Program-made: the position numbers and the translations under genes
In this document: positions 62,577 to 64,000 of the stretch, piece by piece
Position numbering within the stretch: position 1 is the first letter of the stretch
How the letters are laid out: every line of letters begins with the position of its first letter
The notes under the pieces: model-generated
Database searches by the model: none
What the model was told of the DNA's origin: nothing
Seen by the model: the letters and a program-made list of their open reading frames with translations, nothing else
Assembly: GCA_021811185.1 (NCBI GenBank)
Contig: JAJZPL010000015.1
Location: 1 to 64,000, forward strand
Direction: 5' to 3'
DNA: 64,000 nucleotides
Source: a bacterium
GTDB taxonomy: Bacteria > Elusimicrobiota > Elusimicrobia > Elusimicrobiales > UBA9959

Positions 62577-63932
62577 CTACTTGTGCTTGGCGTGTTTCGG
62601 CGAATTGACCGCCACCTTCAGGAGGTCGGGCTTCTTAACGCACTGCTTGGCGAAAGCGTCGTCGCGCAGCGAATTGCGGTAATCCTCGTGCTGGAAGGTA
62701 TAGTCGAAGCGGGTATGGATGTCGTAAGTTCCGGACATCAGGCCCACCACGTCCTCCACGAACACACGCTCTTCGTCGGTAGGGATCACGAACACCTTCA
62801 CCTTGGAACCCTTGGCGGAGATCTCGGTCTCGGAGTTGCGGGTCTTGGAGATATCGTTCTTCGCGCTGTCGCAATCGATGCCCATGAAGCCCAGGCCCTC
62901 CAGCGCGCCCCAGCGGGTAAGCGGGCCCATCTCGCCGACGCCGGCGGTGAAGACCACGGCGTCGATGCCGCCGACTTCGGCCGCGTAGGCGCCGATGTAC
63001 TTCTTGATGCGGTTGGCTTCCATGTCCAGCGCCAGCTGCGCGCGGGCGTCGCCCTGTTCGGCCGCCATTTCCACGTCGCGGGCGTCGCTGTACTTGCCGG
63101 TGATGGCCAGCTTGCCGGACTTCTTATTCAGGATGGCGTCCATCTCGCCCGGGTTCCGGCTTTCGCGGGCCATCACGTAGAGCGAGATGGCGGGATCGTG
63201 GTCGCCGGCGCGGGTGCCCATCACCAGGCCCTCGAGGGGGGTGAAGCCCATGCTGGTGTCGTAAGAGAGGCCGTTCTTGACCGCGTTGACCGAGGCGCCG
63301 TTGCCGATATGGCAGATGACGAGGTTGGTCTTGAACGGGTCCTTGCCCAGCAGCACGGCGGCGCGCTTGGCGGTGTACAGGAAAGAGGTGCCGTGGAAGC
63401 CGTAGCGGCGGATGGCGTACTTCTCGTACCATTCGCGGGGCAGCGCGTACATATAGGAGGACTCGGGCATGGTCTGGTGCCAGGCGGTGTCCATGATGGC
63501 CATGTGGGGGATCTTAGGCATCAGCAGGCGCGCGGCCTCTATGCCCTGGATGTTGGGCGGATTGTGCAGCGGGGCCAGCGAGGAGAGCTCGCGGAAGGCC
63601 TCCACGACCTTATCGTCGATGATCACGGATTTCACGAACTTCTCGCCGCCGTGGACGACGCGGTGGCCTACGGCTTTAATGCCGGAGAGGCTGTCTATGA
63701 CGCCGTGCTCTTTATGCGTCAGCGTGTCGATCACCAGCTGGATGGCGTCCTTATGGGAGGGACAGTCCTGATTGACCGTGACCTTCTCGCGCCCGGGCGC
63801 CTCGATATTGATGAAAGAGGCGCCGATGCCGACGCGTTCCACCAGGCCGGAGGCGACCGTGATCCGGGTCGTCCAGTCGAAAAGCAGGTACTTCACGGAA
63901 GAACTTCCGCAGTTAAGGCATAGTATTTTCAT
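62577..63932 (-). CDS. ackA: Acetate kinase
   Basis: 451 residues, about 50 longer than most. Makes ATP from acetyl-phosphate. Family motifs: NCGSSSVKY at the N terminus, HRVVHGG, CHIGNGAS, TPLEGLVMGTRAGDHD, and FTAGVGEMGPLTR. The extra length is a C-terminal tail after VIPTDEERVF (about 400-451). Acetyl-phosphate could come from the phosphoketolase or from a phosphotransacetylase outside the window. Ribosome-binding site gagga precedes the ATG. Confidence 0.95.
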   Translation of the reverse strand: MKILCLNCGSSSVKYLLFDWTTRITVASGLVERVGIGASFINIEAPGREKVTVNQDCPSHKDAIQLVIDTLTHKEHGVIDSLSGIKAVGHRVVHGGEKFVKSVIIDDKVVEAFRELSSLAPLHNPPNIQGIEAARLLMPKIPHMAIMDTAWHQTMPESSYMYALPREWYEKYAIRRYGFHGTSFLYTAKRAAVLLGKDPFKTNLVICHIGNGASVNAVKNGLSYDTSMGFTPLEGLVMGTRAGDHDPAISLYVMARESRNPGEMDAILNKKSGKLAITGKYSDARDVEMAAEQGDARAQLALDMEANRIKKYIGAYAAEVGGIDAVVFTAGVGEMGPLTRWGALEGLGFMGIDCDSAKNDISKTRNSETEISAKGSKVKVFVIPTDEERVFVEDVVGLMSGTYDIHTRFDYTFQHEDYRNSLRDDAFAKQCVKKPDLLKVAVNSPKHAKHK

Positions 63933-63971
63933 GGAGGGTCCTCTTTGCCGAAATTTTTTTGCTTCATAATT

Positions 63972-63977
63972 ATTCTA
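63972..63977 (-). promoter_or_regulatory. Putative -10 box of acetate kinase gene
   Basis: TAGAAT on the minus strand after aatttag, about 40 bases before the ATG. No clear -35; the window ends soon after. Confidence 0.4.
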
Positions 63978-64000
63978 CTAAATTCCACGGACAACGCGTT

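Overview
The window is about 64 kb of GC-rich, tightly packed bacterial chromosome with short spacers and many 1-13 bp gene overlaps. The gene content points to a strictly anaerobic fermenter: an NAD(P)H-linked [FeFe] hydrogenase with all three maturases, a complete lysine fermentation cluster, a 2-oxoacid:ferredoxin oxidoreductase, phosphoketolase and acetate kinase. No respiratory chain, phage, transposase, CRISPR, rRNA or tRNA was seen. The mix fits an Elusimicrobiota- or Cloacimonadota-like lineage, but this is inference; there is no phylogenetic marker here strong enough to settle it.

Layout. 1-9863 (+): hydrogenase operon, with the C-terminal part of the NuoF-like subunit, catalytic HydA, a sensor that fuses an H-cluster-like domain to a histidine kinase, a receiver, a receiver-kinase hybrid, then HydG, HydE and HydF. 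9912-13285 (-): YhaN/YhaO (SbcCD-like) pair. 13478-17403 (+): SSB, YycJ-type metallohydrolase, DinG-type helicase, YgjP-like metallopeptidase. 17458-22898 (+): phosphoglucomutase, small membrane proteins, phosphoketolase. 23002-27868 (-): large hybrid kinase, Hpt protein and a cysteine-rich exported protein. 28096-39864 (+): lysine fermentation operon atoD-atoA-kce-kdd-kdd-kamA-kamB-kamC-kamD-kamE-kat. 39914-41949: YihY-type membrane protein and glycosyltransferase. 42156-44946: 2-oxoacid:ferredoxin oxidoreductase, interrupted by a hairpin array. 45025-48554: heterodimeric ABC exporter. 48624-55421: exported protein, several transporters, ferredoxin. 55503-60143 (-): carbohydrate ABC importer. 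60263-63932: secreted DUF2914 protein, methyltransferase, K+ channel, acetate kinase.

How it fits together (inference from known pathways). Lysine is converted by KamA and KamDE to 3,5-diaminohexanoate, oxidised by Kdd and cleaved by Kce with acetyl-CoA. The 3-aminobutyryl-CoA product would go to acetoacetyl-CoA by a Kat-type transaminase, because no Kal ammonia lyase is present, and AtoDA would recycle CoA. NADH and reduced ferredoxin from these steps and from the 2-oxoacid oxidoreductase could be disposed of as H2 by the hydrogenase, whose operon carries its own putative H2- or redox-sensing phosphorelay. Phosphoketolase and acetate kinase provide a sugar-to-acetate ATP route fed by the sugar importer.

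Most notable points: a changed auxiliary-cluster cysteine motif in HydG, an unusual L1 motif in HydA, the H-cluster/kinase fusion and relay inside the structural operon, the duplicated kdd with a second copy whose ribosome-binding site lies in a hairpin, the Kat-for-Kal replacement, and the hairpin array between the beta and gamma genes of the oxidoreductase. No intergenic stretch exceeds 300 bases; the longest (about 190-230 bases, at 13286-13477, 27869-28095, 41950-42155 and 44207-44412) are described below.
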